Shown here: in pieces, positions 44,932 through 56,143 of the stretch | Numbering within the stretch: position 1 is the first letter of the stretch | Layout of the letters: every line of letters starts with the position of its first letter | Position numbers and translations under genes: made by a program | Source of the DNA: Cryptomeria japonica | Lineage: Eukaryota; Streptophyta; Pinopsida; Cupressales; Cupressaceae | Length of the DNA stretch: 64,000 bases | NCBI RefSeq assembly: GCF_030272615.1 | Contig: NC_081405.1 | Location: 649,923,420-649,987,419, forward strand | Direction: 5' to 3' | Notes under the pieces: model-generated | The model's input: only the letters and a program-made list of their open reading frames with translations | Told to the model about the DNA's origin: nothing | The model's database searches: none

Positions 44932-47900
44932 ATGGCTTCCGCATCACATGCTAGCTCTAATGCAATTGTTGATTCTATGAACTTCATTCAACTCAAGTCC
45001 AAATACAATGCCCTGTCAAAAGTACCTACTGGTGTAATAGTGGAAGAAGGCATTTCTGATTATATAGATTGTAAAATTGAAGACCTAGGGTCTCTCACAA
45101 TCCATTCTCAGCTAGGTCTATTTTGTGGGAAGGATAAAAAGATCAAACCAGAGTATAGCATCTTGGAGAAGAAGAAGCTTCACAATGCAGTTTACTTCCT
45201 AGAGGATTTCACAGATGACCATATTCGAATCATTTTGAGTAGAGTTTATGGTGATAAGATGTATCTTTAGAGAACACATGATATCACATCGCAAGCTATT
45301 AATGTCGTCACCAGTTTCTGCAATGTCAGTGAAGTGCCAGCCCTATGGAAGGTCATCAAGACCAAAATGACCATGCTTACCAGTTCAGTGAGTGACTCAT
45401 GAGGAATGACTATCAGTTCCATCAAGGATGACCTGGTGAAATATGTGTGTATGGTGATAGGATACCAGATGTTTCATGCCAATAGAATTAACTCTGTATC
45501 TGCTGCAGTGGTAAATGTCGCTTATAGGATGATCAAGGAAGATGCATCATTTGATCTATGCACCTACATGCAAAGAAAACTTTTGTTAAATCTCAAATCA
45601 ATCAAATAGGATAATGCACTGAAACTTAAGTTTGGACAACTACTGGTAGGTTTATTTTTCTACTTCCAAGGTTATCTCCCAGGAGTTGGAGATATTTAGT
45701 GGTTTGTCGACCAACCGGTTACCAAGCAAATCAAAGAGAGCCTGCAAGTAGTTGGAACCGATTACCCTAAAGTTCTGAACAAGTACTTTGATGACTTCAG
45801 AAGCAAGATGAGCCTAAGGATGAGGATATCCAGTGACATTGTCAAGAAATATGAAGAGGACATCTGCTTTATCATCAAAGTGGATGAATGCAAAATGGAG
45901 GTTGTTGAGCCCAGACAGGAAGAAGTGGAGCCTATGGTCTATGAGGTGATGTATGATATGCTAGATGGGTATGCCTCTACCCTACTTGCCTTGCCTCTTG
46001 ATCCGAAGGCAAAGAGAACCGGCACCTATCTGGAAAGGGTGACATCGGTTAAAGAACCCTCAACAAAGAAAGGGAAGGCAGTGCCTTCAGTATTGGCACC
46101 GGTTACTCCATCAAGTCCCAAAGTGACCAAGCGGTCACCTGCAAAGAAGAAACCAGAAGTGGCACCTGCCAAAGTCTTTGAGAGGAAGAGGAAGACAAAG
46201 AATAATTCACCGGACTCATAAGAAATTGTGTTTGAAGAAAAACCCAAGAAGACAAGACAAAGAATGAACTGGCATCATCGGCACCAGTAAATATTGAAAT
46301 TTCTTCCTACAAACCTTTGACACATTGTCAAAGAACTATTAAAAATATTAGGAGAAAGTTATTGAATGATTTATTAGATCATTTTGATAATTTCAATGAT
46401 AAAGAAAAGGAAGAAGTTGAGCAGGAAATTATTAAGTATTTGTGTGCTAATGACCGATCACCTTCAGAAATTAGATCTAAGACACTGGATTCTTTGTATA
46501 ATTCTTTAGACAATAAATGGCGCATTGCAATAGAGAAGGAACAAGAAATAAGGGAGAAACTTTTTGCCCAATACTTTCCTGACTTGTCCAATTCTGAGCT
46601 ATTTGAAGTCATCAATCAAAATAAAGGACTCTTCTTCACTAGAAGGAGAAGACTCTGGTTATTAGAAGGGAGAATTGACGATGTTGATAAGGACACTCAT
46701 CTGCATGTGACAACTATTGTACATATGCACAAAGTGCTTCAAGCCAACAAGAAGGCTGAGCAAGAACTGACAATAACAAAACCAGATGAATCGTTTGATA
46801 ATGAAGGAAACCCGGTTACTGAACCTATAGACAATATTGATGTCAATGCTATGGATGTAGAGGATGTTTCTCAGGGTACACCATTAGAAGCAACATGATA
46901 GGAGAAGAAGACAGAATAGGTAGAAAAGAAAAAGGAAGCAGAGAACAAAAAGGAGGAAGCAAAGAAGCAAGCAGAGGAGAAGAAAAAGGAAGAAGATGAG
47001 GAGAAAAGGAAAGAGGAGGAAAAGAGAAAAGAGGATGAGATGAAAGAGAAAGAGGAGGAAAAGAGAAAAGAGGAAGAAGAGAAAAAGAAATAAGAAGATG
47101 CAAAGAAGAAGAAAGAAGAAGAGGATAAAGAAGAGGAGAAGAGAAAGGAAGCAGAGAAGAAGAAATCAGAGGAGGATAAGGAAGAGGAGAAGAGAAAGGA
47201 AGTGGAAAAGAAGAAAGTGGAGGAGGATAAGGAAGAGGAGAAGAGAAAGGAAGCAGAGAAGAAGAAAGTAGAGGAGGAAAAGGAAGAGGAGTGGCAAAAA
47301 GAAGCAGAGAAGAAAGAGAAGGAAGAAGAGAAAGAAGAAGCGACAAAAAGAACTCAGATGGAGACTCCAAAGGCAACTGGTAGTCAAGCCAAACCGGCTG
47401 ACCTCACCAGTCCTATTGACCTCTAGTCTACAAATGAAATGGAGCTGCTATAGAGCATTAAGGTTGCTCAAGAACACCTTGAACTGATAAGGAGGAAGAA
47501 GGAGAAATATGTGATCCAAGCTACGGTGGACACTCTTACCAGTTTGTTGCCCAGCACAAACCTCCCCAATACTGATTCATCACTTGCACAATTGAAGCTC
47601 CTAGGCACCGTAGTGGATGATCAGGTGCAGAGCCTAGAAGAGGTAGCAGAGGTAAATGCCAAGAAAGAGCATCAAAAGGCTCTCAACATTACCCTAGTGA
47701 AGAAGCTAAATGAGCTCCGATCTGATCTGCAAAAAGCTCAAAAAGATATAAGGGATGCTCTGGATGAGGGGAATCTACTACTGAGTAAAATTTGCCAACC
47801 CCATCTCTTCTGTGATGATGTGCTTGTACAGAAGAAAAAGCTACAATCTGACTTGCAGTTATACATGAGCACCTTCAAGCCACCATATGACTCTTTTACA

Positions 47901-48224
47901 ACTTATGGGCAAACCATTCACCGATTTCATATCTAATCTACCAAAATAGAGTTGGAAATCAGCAACCAGACTCGAGATTTGTAGGAACTACAACTAGTTC
48001 TACTCCCATGCCTGCAAATACCTTAGAAATGTTATCTCAATCTGGATGCCTTAATGGTGACTCAAGAGATGAGCACAATAGACGCCATGGAAGAATAGGT
48101 CTCCCAGATGCAGACAAAGAAAGAAGTGGCTATCTCCCTACTTGAAACCTGGTCCTTATCTATGAAACAATTTTTGCAGGACTTTAAATTAGTTGTTGAC
48201 AAGTTTTACTCTTTACTATCATAA
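44932..48224 (+). pseudogene. TE-7 ORF2, large protein of unknown function
   Basis: ATG 44932 (MASASHASSNAIVDSM) opens the homologue of TE-6 and TE-8 ORF2. The core reads I-R-I-I-L-S-R-V-Y-G, V-I-G-Y-Q-M-F-H-A-N-R-I-N-S-V-S and L-K-F-G-Q-L-L-V-G-L. Then comes D-I-C-F-I-I-K-V-D-E, as in TE-6, a basic patch with SPAKKK and ERKRKTK, a helical part (46317-46898), a 150-codon Lys/Glu repeat and a C-terminal coiled coil ending at TAA 48222-48224. Stops at 45268, 45400, 45607, 45700 and a frame change between 46221 and 46317 disable it. It is more diverged from the other two than they are from each other. Confidence 0.7.
46901..47350 (+). repeat. Purine-rich Lys/Glu repeat within TE-7 ORF2
   Basis: About 450 bp almost without pyrimidines on the plus strand, built from words such as GAGGATAAGGAAGAGGAGAA repeated at 47175-47290. 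Encodes E-E-K-R-K-E-A-E-K-K-K-V-E-E-D-K type heptads, a single charged helix. TE-6 and TE-8 lack it. Confidence 0.85.
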
Positions 48225-48290
48225 ACACTTATTCTTATAATACTAATGAAATAGAGATTAGTCTGTAATATTTTTTTTGTCATTGTTGGC

Positions 48291-48500
48291 AAAGGGGGAG
48301 AAGTATAAATTTTGAATGTTTTGATGTATACTTTCATGTTATTTCTGTTAAGGAGTAGTATAAATTGTATTTTCTGCAAAAGGGATAGTGTATATGCTTA
48401 GGGGGAGTAATTTTTCTTATGGCATGATTTTTGTTGTAAAACACTTAGAGGTCAAATTTTTTTTTTCCTAAGTGTTGCCATCAATGCCAAAGGGGGAGAT
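48291..48500 (+). other. TE-7 triple polypurine tracts
   Basis: AAAGGGGGAG at 48291-48300, TTAGGGGGAGTAA at 48398-48410 and CCAAAGGGGGAGAT at 48487-48500, the last abutting the LTR. Confidence 0.85.
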
Positions 48501-49325
48501 TGTTGGCATTTTTTATGATTATGTTGTGATTGTCATTGATGGACACACACTTGCATTGAGATCACTTTTATATGTATGAGTTATGCTCAACCAGCATTTG
48601 TTCCAACCGATATGATGTATTATAGTCTTTAGACTATTGGTGTTTTGCAGAAAGTGTTTATTGATCTGAAGCGGTATGAAGACCCCAAGTGGTTCGAGGA
48701 TCTCAAGCGGTACAAAGGAATGAAGCAGCACAACCCATATTTCCCAAGCTTCATTATTGTCAAACCAGCAACTGGTATTTTTCTTTAACCGATATTTTGT
48801 ATGAACCAGTAATACTTTGTGATGAGTTACCAACCAACATTTTGTGATGAGTTACCATCCACTGATTGTTTGGCGGTGCTGACACTTTAACGATGTTTTT
48901 TGTGTTGTGTTACAGAATATGTCTAGATGAATTGAACCTAGGAAATTGTAATGTAATCCTACTGGACTGACATAAAATCAGATTCCTTGATAAGGACATC
49001 ATGTCTAGGGTTTTAAGCAGTTGTTAGGATTTAAGGTGGTTGAAGAGTTTTTGTGAGTGTAAAGATAGAAAAAAAGTTCAGGTCTGCGAGTAGAGGCAGA
49101 GAGTGAATGTGTTGAAGACTAAAGTAATGCTGGAATGCATTGGGAACGAGCTATCAAGGATCTAACCAAGCAATCTGTGCTATTTACTAGATCACTCACT
49201 TGTTGATTACTCACATCTTCGACAAGTCTAAAGCCCTTAATCGGGTAGGCCCAAAAGCCTTTTGTAAATCCTCTAACAAGGTGGTTCACATCAGTGGATC
49301 TAAAATCCTCTAGCAAGGTAGTCTT
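48501..49325 (+). repeat. TE-7 3' LTR, first part
   Basis: TGTTGGCATTTTTTATG onward, matching the 5' LTR but with a 26-bp or so local duplication (GATGAGTTACCAACCAACA, about 48820-48857). Cut by TE-8 after GTCTT. Confidence 0.93.
49321..49325 (+). repeat. Target-site duplication of TE-8, left copy
   Basis: GTCTT; the same five bases follow TE-8 at 63507-63511, and the 5' LTR of TE-7 has GTCTT once in the same place (44297-44301). Confidence 0.97.
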
Positions 49326-50151
49326 TGTTAGGAATACCACAGATATTGAGAGGAGAGGGTGAATCAGTATCTAACCGGTAATTAGAATTTCTTAACTTAA
49401 AACATGTAGAACATATTATAACTGTGTACTGGTATGCAAGAAATAATGTAATAAATAGAATCAAGAACATCCACATGAAAAGCACACCATAACACAAGGA
49501 TTTAATGAGGAAACCCGGTGTGGGAAAAACCTCAGTGGGATTTGTGACCCACAATATTCAGTCACTGGCCAATAAGAGAATATTACTTACAATAGGGGCC
49601 TGCACATGCAAGAAGGCCAACTGCCTAGAGCTCACTGCTCAATGGGAAGTCTCACTGACTTACAATGTGGATTATACAAATTCAATATCTTGTACTACTT
49701 TACAATAGCATCTATAATGCCAGATCCAGTACCGGTTGCTGCTCTACTTCTTACATAAACCCTTGAACCTATATTTTGCATAATAGGTCTATCTTATATT
49801 TTTCTTTATCACTTACTTATCTCCTACAAAATGTCTACAATGATCTCTTTTATATATAAGAGTCATTTTACAATTTACCAAGTCGGCTTACAAAGTTTTT
49901 ACAATAATAAACAAAATATAATATAACAAAATCTTGTCGGCCTCTGTGCCAGTATACTTCCTTTCTTTGAGTCGGTGCTGGTGTCCTAAGTGTTGGTGTA
50001 GAGTATGATCTGCTGATGTGGTATACTAACTTGTCGGTGTAATGCCTTGTCGATATAATGCCTTGCCAGTGCCATAGGATTGCAAGGTTGCCATGAATGA
50101 CAAAACTTTCAATCACCTACAATGTCTCATTTGAGTGTGCATATGCCAACA
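49326..50151 (-). repeat. TE-8 3' LTR
   Basis: Plus strand TGTTAGGAATACC to TATGCCAACA, 826 bp. Candidate TATA box TATATATAAAAGAG on the minus strand (49845-49858). Confidence 0.95.
49845..49858 (-). promoter_or_regulatory. Candidate TATA box of TE-8 3' LTR
   Basis: Minus strand TATATATAAAAGAG, conserved at 63199-63212 in the 5' LTR about 295 bp from its start. Matches the place of the TATA candidate in TE-6. Confidence 0.65.
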
Positions 50152-50310
50152 ATCTCCCCCTTTGGCATTGATTGCAACACTCATGAGAAATTTCAAAAAT
50201 GTATCCAAAAATATGAAGTCCAAAAAAAATGTTACCAAAAATGTGTGTGCTCCCCCTGTTCATATGATTCCTATGATGTTGAATTTTCTCATCCCACTAC
50301 TCCCCCTTTT
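50152..50310 (-). other. TE-8 triple polypurine tracts
   Basis: Minus-strand tracts at 50152-50166 (AAAGGGGGAGAT), 50249-50260 (AGGGGGAGC) and 50298-50310 (AAAAGGGGGAGT). Spacing equals TE-6. Confidence 0.85.
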
Positions 50311-50487
50311 GCATCAATAACAAAGGTTGTCAAGATGTCAGTAGAGTTTGTAGTTTCAACCTTGTAACTAGGTAGTTACAATTTGAAATAGATCCACCAA
50401 AATCAATTTTATACTCTCCATGATCTTTTTACTATCTCTTATTAATGTCTCTGTTCTCTTAACTGTACTGATGAGATGCTGCAAATG

Positions 50488-53276
50488 CTATGCCGATGTT
50501 TTTTGTCCCTGTATTAGTGCCTCAAATACTTCCTTCCACAGTGATGCTAGATAGTCCAATCTTGGACTCAATTTTAATCTTAGATGCTTTTCCTTATTCA
50601 CTATTCTTTCTTTCTCTCTTTCCAATTTAATTAAATCTTCCTCAAAATTTGTTATCTTCTGTTCAAAAACTAATAGTGTATCAGGTGAGTTGACAAAATT
50701 ATCTGAAAGTGTATTGATTTCATTGTGTACCTTGCTCATCTTATTGTCTATATCTACAATCAAAAGGTTTGTCTTACAGGTGTCTTTGTATAGAGTTTTG
50801 TACTCTTTCAATAAATTACACAGTTCCGATAGAAGTGTGTCAAAATCTCTATTACACTTCTTTATTTGCTCATCAAAGAATTTTTGCTTTTCAATTTCTA
50901 CTTTATCCTTTAGTGTCTCTTCCTTTATTTTCTCAATGATTTCTCTGATATATTTACACAAGGTATCAAGTTGTCCTAAAGAATCTTTATTGTCTATATT
51001 ATAGTTAGGAGCAATTACCTTCAAAATTGGTATGGTATCATCTATTGCCTTCTAAGCTTATGAGCTGCAGTCTGTTATCTTTTTGATTGAATCTAATCAT
51101 ACCTCAGTCACATTAGTTGATTTGTAGCCTGATGATGAACCAACATTTTGCGTACCACTAGTGGAAGTAACCAAGCTTGTATTGACCTCTGGTAGGTCTA
51201 TTTGTGTTTGCATTTCCTTAAGCAATGGTTTTTCTACTTCTCCAGTTGTCGGTGGCATTGTTTCCTTCTGTTCCTGTTGGTGTTGCTATTGTTGTTCCGG
51301 AGCCTTTTGCTCTATTTGTTTCTCTATTTGTTGCATTGTCTTAGTTTGAGTCTGAGTTTCTACTTTTTGTTCTTTGTCCTCATCCAGTTTCTCCTGTGTG
51401 TTGTTAGTTTGCTCAGTTATTGGAGGCTCACTAGCCATTTCAGTCTTATCAACTATATCTTTATCTACCACAATGTTGATCTTTTGAGTATCAACATCCA
51501 CAGTATATAGGACTTCAGGATTAGGATTACCATCCTCTACATCCATACTTTCAACTATCAGTTGATCATTTGTAGCTATTGTTTTTACCGATGGAGTAAT
51601 CAAAGGAAGTGGGGGTAAGTTGTCTTTAACCTTGATACTAGGTGGTCCACCAACTTTACCTTTACCCTTGTCTCTTTCTTTCTGATAAACTTTTATAGGT
51701 TTGGGGTTCTTGTATTCTTCTTGTTTTTCTTTTTCAACTAGGAATATATCCCATCCATTTTCTATCTCCTCAGTCACCTCATTAACTCTTCCTACCATTA
51801 AAGTAATGTGCTGGTGTGTAGTACAAAATACTAATCGGTTGGCTTGAGCAATTAGGTCATCAATTTCTTTGGGTGAATTCACCGGATATATAGCAAGTAG
51901 CTTTTCAATCTTTATTTTCTTGTCCAATTCTACTACTGCTTGTCTTTTTGCTTCCAGTCTCTTAAATAGTTCATCTGGAATTTCATTTACTACTTCCATC
52001 AAAAATTTCATCAACTATTAAAGTGTCATATACTTTCTCTATATTCTTCAATTTTCCTTCCTTTTTAATTTCATTTAACTGTATATCAAGAGAGGCCAAG
52101 TCCTTGTTTGTCCTCTTCTTCTTTTTGGGTGTCAGTTTCTTCTTCTTTGGTGTAGCCTTTCTTACCGGAGATCTCACTGCTTGTTGTTTTTGTCTTGTCC
52201 TCCTAGGTGAGGGTGTGGTTGCCAATGAGGGATCTCTTTTCCTTACAACTCTTTTGAAAGTTGCAGGCATGTCACTCTCTGAAGAAGTACCTGCAGGTGA
52301 TAGGTGAGTTTCAGGTTGTGGAGCTACTAACTCATCCTCTATTATACCAGTTTGTTTTAACATATCTTCTTTGATGGCCTTTAGTGCTTGAAAGAAATCG
52401 TGGATATTGTTTTCCTTGTCTTCTCCCATGTTATTGAATAGTTTTGTTAATAGTTTACCTACCGGTATATCATATCCAAGTTCTTTCTAGCCTATATCTG
52501 GAACCTGCTTGGTTATATGTAGTATTAGACATACTAATAGATTTCCAAACCTGAAAGTTCCTTTCTTGTCCTTCTTAATCTTTCCAAGGTTGTCAATTAA
52601 TTCATCCTTTAACCACTCACATACATCAATCTTTGCATTATCTGAGACCATATCATAAGCACTCTTAATGCATAAACTTGAAACTGAATTAAGTTTATTT
52701 GCATGAATAGCTTTATACCCTAATATCATGCTGATAAATCTCACATTAATGTCTATTACATCATTTACTCTTAAGGACATTTTATTGGATGTGGCAGCAG
52801 TTAGGTTTGTAACTAGGTCATTGGATACCTTCTTAGTTTTGTCTGGTCTTTTACCGGTGGTCGGTAACCCTATGATAGCTTTCACAGCTTCCTTAGTGAT
52901 TTTGTGGATTGCATCTAGCCAAAAAAATTCACCATGTACCCTGCTTAAGACTATCCTAATCACATCCTTGGGGAATTCAGGAATGCTAAGGATCTCTGTA
53001 AATCCTACGGTTTCAATGATCTTGTGTTCATCTTTTACATTGCCGGATTTATCACATATCACAATTTTAAACATGGTTTTAATCTCTTCATCTCCTAGTT
53101 CCTCAATGTTACAGTGAATGTAAATTCTAGGGTCTTCAACATAAACAACTCCCTTAGGAATTTGAGAAAAAGTACCTAAGGTATCATCTTTCTTTGCTAC
53201 CTCAGGAACTAATTGAAATATGGGCCTAGGTCTTTTTATCACTTCGACAATAGTAGGGTTTTCTATTGTAAAGCGG
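50488..53276 (-). pseudogene. TE-8 ORF2, main part
   Basis: Continues from codon 11 after TE-9. The core is nearly open for 252 codons (52487-53242): FPKDVIRIVLSRVHG, LDAIHKITKEAV, NVRFISMILGYKAIHANKLN, WLKDELIDNLGKIKKDKKGT and FRFGNLLVCLILHI. Next comes the basic patch (SPRRTRQK, SPVRKATPKKKK, TPKKKKRTN), then a helical segment and coiled coil ending KLSPRLDYLASLWKEVF with a stop near 50488. Against TE-6 it lacks about 110 codons between D-F-F-Q-A-L-K and A-I-K-E-D (near 52385), and a second deletion near 52010 shifts the frame. Other stops: 52493, 51286, 51050. Role unknown. Confidence 0.72.
53272..53276 (-). repeat. Target-site duplication of TE-9, left copy
   Basis: TCTAT on plus, identical to 61116-61120. 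Confidence 0.97.
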
Positions 53277-53643
53277 AAAATCGCGGTCGAACCCTAGTTG
53301 GTCTCCCCTCTTCTAACTCCGAGGAGAGAGAAGGGAGGTTTGCTAGGATTCGATGGGTTTTCACTTAGAGGGAAGACTTTACATTCAAAAGAGGGGTTGA
53401 AACTCATAAGATCCAATCCCACACAATGTAAGGTTGGATGCTAAATGAATTTCAAGGGTTAGGAAAGCAAGGCTACCCTCTTTTGTAAAGAATGTTGATT
53501 AAGGAAATTAAGCTAAGGATGCATAGAAAGTCATAAAGATTTGCTTATAAACTGAGTTTAGGTTATAGGATGAAGCTGCGGACCTGGAATTAGCAGTAAA
53601 ATGTCGATACGACGCTGTCCTGCAAATTTGAGCAAAAGTTGTC

Positions 53644-53672
53644 AGGACGATGGCGCCCAGCGCCACGGTCCT
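53644..53672 (-). repeat. Palindrome around GGCGCC in TE-9 3' LTR
   Basis: AGGACGATGGCGCCCAGC then GCCACGGTCCT: arms AGGAC-x-x-TGGCGC and GCGCCA-x-x-GTCCT pair with few mismatches. The 5' LTR has the same at 60227-60255. Confidence 0.8.
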
Positions 53673-54120
53673 CCGAAAAATCCGCGAAACGAAGGGGGAT
53701 CTGTTCGTCTCGGCACAAGGATTCCAGATCTTCAGTCTCAGCCACGTACCTGCAACCTACACACAGAAAAGCAAAGACGATTGGGGGGTTAGGGATTAGG
53801 GGTTTGCCTTTAGGTCAAACCCTGGTTTTGGAATTAACCAAGAAATGAGCAAGTGCTGTAAATGTAAATGACTGTAATGTAAAACAAGTACTTATACCTT
53901 GTTCTAAGGATGTTTGTATCCTTATGTGCAAAGGTTTAGATGTTGTATGTTGTATGTGTAACATGTAATAAGTGATCTCCTCTTCAATGGTTGAATCCTT
54001 GTCTTGAATGCAACACTTAGCCTTGAATGGAGACTTGGAATGATCAATTGCTTGAATGCTTGAATGTTTGAGTATAGTTTCCACGCCTTTTTCCATCATA
54101 TCGAATGAAAGAGGAAAATG

Positions 54121-54132
54121 TAGTTTATATAC
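54121..54132 (-). promoter_or_regulatory. Candidate TATA box of TE-9 3' LTR
   Basis: Minus strand GTATATAAACTA; repeated at 60704-60715 in the 5' LTR, about 400 bp from its start, a reasonable U3 length. Confidence 0.65.
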
Positions 54133-54253
54133 TTGTCATTTAGGGCTGATAGACTGATTTTCCCGACCTTAGGCCGACCAGGGAAGTATATTTCCAAATT
54201 GCAATCAAAAAGACCCGATATCACTTAGGAAATCGGGCCCAAAATAGGACCCA

Positions 54254-54343
54254 GGGACCAGGGCGCTGGGCCCCCTGGTCCTGAGGGACCAGGGCGCTGG
54301 GCCCCCTGGTCCTGAGGGACCAGGGCGTTGGGCGCTCTGGTCC
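54254..54343 (-). repeat. GC-rich 31-bp tandem hairpin array, three units
   Basis: Units start with GGGACCAGGGCGCTGGG at 54254, 54285 and 54316, period 31 bp. Each unit is itself a hairpin, GGACCAGGG pairing with CCCTGGTCC. In a strongly AT-rich window this block stands out. Confidence 0.92.
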
Positions 54344-54493
54344 CACCTCCCGGGACATCAGGGTGCTTGAAAAATGCAGTTTTCAGTGTCGTGAGCGAGT
54401 TTTGGGGTCTCCATTCAGGTTGCGTGTTGCATCGCCATCGTGAAGACCGAAATGCAGTCGAAATTGCAAGTGTCGCAATTTTAGGACGCTACA

Positions 54494-54516
54494 TTTAGCC
54501 CCCACTTTAGCGGGAA
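54494..54516 (-). other. TE-9 polypurine tract
   Basis: Minus strand AAAGTGGGGGCTAAA next to the LTR end. Confidence 0.8.
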
Positions 54517-55231
54517 TATGTATGCTCATACTTCCGGTAAAGTACAAGGAAACAACGTTGAAAGACTTTCACCACGTCAAGGAGGCAAGATACACCAAGC
54601 CCCCAGTGGACTAAGGATCTTACAACTTTGATTGACAAAGTAAAAGGGAAGATCATGAGGAAGAACCATGACTGTCAGTAGTAAGGTTCCCTCGCTATGA
54701 GTCATGTAAAAGAAATACCAAAAATCTTCAAGACAAAGCTAAGTTTGCCAAGAAATTTTCAAGTATCTTTGAAAGGATAGACAGGGTGTATGCCCCCCTA
54801 TGTTAAAGCGATCGCACACGCCTCAACGGGGGTGATTGTTTTAACGTAGTGATACACATAAGAAATGAGAAAGGAAAAAAAGGAGCACGTTATCGCAAGG
54901 ATTTAGCCCCCAAGTGTGAGATAAGCCCAAGGATAATAGACACAAAACACAAAGCACGAGGTGACTTCACTTTCCTTGGGGTCAGTATGTTGTATGATAA
55001 GTCATGTATATATATCATATGTATGTATGCATAATTGTTCTTCATTCCCCAATCAAGAAAGGCCACCTAGAAGAAGGGAACACATGTGTCTTTTGAGTCA
55101 ACATGAGAGAGATCGAGAGATCTCAATGCTTTGCATCGTCCTCAAGTAGACAACACTAAGGACGACAAATAGAAGAATGAGAATAACATATAGAAGAAGT
55201 AACAAAAGAGAGGGGGAGAGAGTCTGCTATG
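54517..55231 (-). other. TE-9 3' untranslated stretch
   Basis: About 0.7 kb with no coding frame of note between the Pro-rich tail and the polypurine tract. This is where pol would be in a complete gypsy element; no remnant of RT or integrase is seen. Confidence 0.7.
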
Positions 55232-56143
55232 CTAATGTAACCAGTCTAGCATGTCATCTACCCCCCGATCTTGCTGATCAATGTTTCGGGAAGGCAGGGA
55301 ACACGCTAGAGGAGGAACATCCAACACAGCAGATGGAGCTATCACAAGATCCAAACAAGGGCTATGTTCATGTTCCAAGCCACATTGTTCTTGTCTAGGA
55401 GCTAGGATAAGTGCTTTAGAAAATTCATTAGATAAATGGTTATCAACATCAACAAGTTCATATTCACTATCAGAAGCAAGAGGAGTAACATTTTCATCTA
55501 TATCATCATCAAGATTTATAAAAATAGGATCTTTAACTCGCACAGGATCAAGACCATCATGCATCTTATGTTTAGGAGATTTAGGCTCAATATCCGGCTA
55601 AGGGGAAAATGAAATAATGCTTGTTGAAGGTGTTTTTGGAGATTGTAAAGTTTGAGAAGCAGCTGCTTGAGCCCTAAGACGACGCTTTCGTCGGTGTTCC
55701 CGTGCAGAACGATTACATCTAGTCTTAGTAGGAAGTGGAGAAGACTGAGGAGGAGGAATGTTCTCATCCTTAGCACTTGGGTGTTTAGGTTGTGGTCTCT
55801 TAGGCTGGATAATAGGAGAAGAAGAAGGTCTCTTCTCTCTATAGAAGGAAGGAGGAGGAACTGCTCCATATAAAGGAGGAATATTTGGTTTAGGAAGAAG
55901 ACCAAGTCCATCATGACGAGGAGGTCTAGGTCTATTTTTAGAAGATTTATTAGGCATAGACATAGTCGCATCCATAGGGACGGGTTGGGAATCTTCTTGG
56001 GGAAAGACATTAGTTTTGTCTTTCAAAGGAAGAATTTCCTTCTCAAGAATGATAGGAATGTCAAGTTTAGGTGCTCTAGGTTCACTTAGAGATAGGATCA
56101 TATCTATTTTCCACTTTTGATAAGATTTGAAAAGATGATCACT
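55232..56143 (-). pseudogene. TE-9 Pro-rich C-terminal region of the gag-pro frame
   Basis: Same frame as gag and protease, after a TGA at 56144-56146. It begins with a helical piece, then a Pro-rich stretch (KPNIPPLYGAVPPP, R-P-Q-P-K-H-P) and a basic run (REHRRKRRLRAQAAA). After a TAG near 55598 an acidic part follows (INLDDDIDENV) to a stop at 55232-55234. In other plant gypsy elements this place between protease and RT is a variable linker. No fold is recognised. Confidence 0.75.

Larger units (their letters stand above)
53277..54493 (-). repeat. TE-9 3' LTR
   Basis: Plus strand TGTAAAGCGGAAAATCGCGG to GGACGCTACA, 1217 bp. Contains a GC-rich 31-bp array and a GGCGCC palindrome, like the other LTR. 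Confidence 0.96.

Noticed and set aside
46849-47376. Minus-strand ORF of 175 codons rich in Ser, Leu, Pro
   Set aside because: It is the exact complement of the purine-rich Lys/Glu tract of TE-7 ORF2; the composition explains the lack of stops.
49505-49708. 67-codon plus-strand ORF found with the same length in three LTRs (also 36595-36798, 42435-42638)
   Set aside because: It lies antisense to the elements inside LTRs that are near copies of each other, so shared length follows from recent common descent, and the fourth LTR (62869 onward) does not keep it clean.
55516-56010. Leu-rich minus-strand ORF of 164 codons overlapping the Pro-rich region of TE-9
   Set aside because: Other-frame shadow of the gag-pro frame; Pro and Lys codons give Leu and Ser in the shifted frame.
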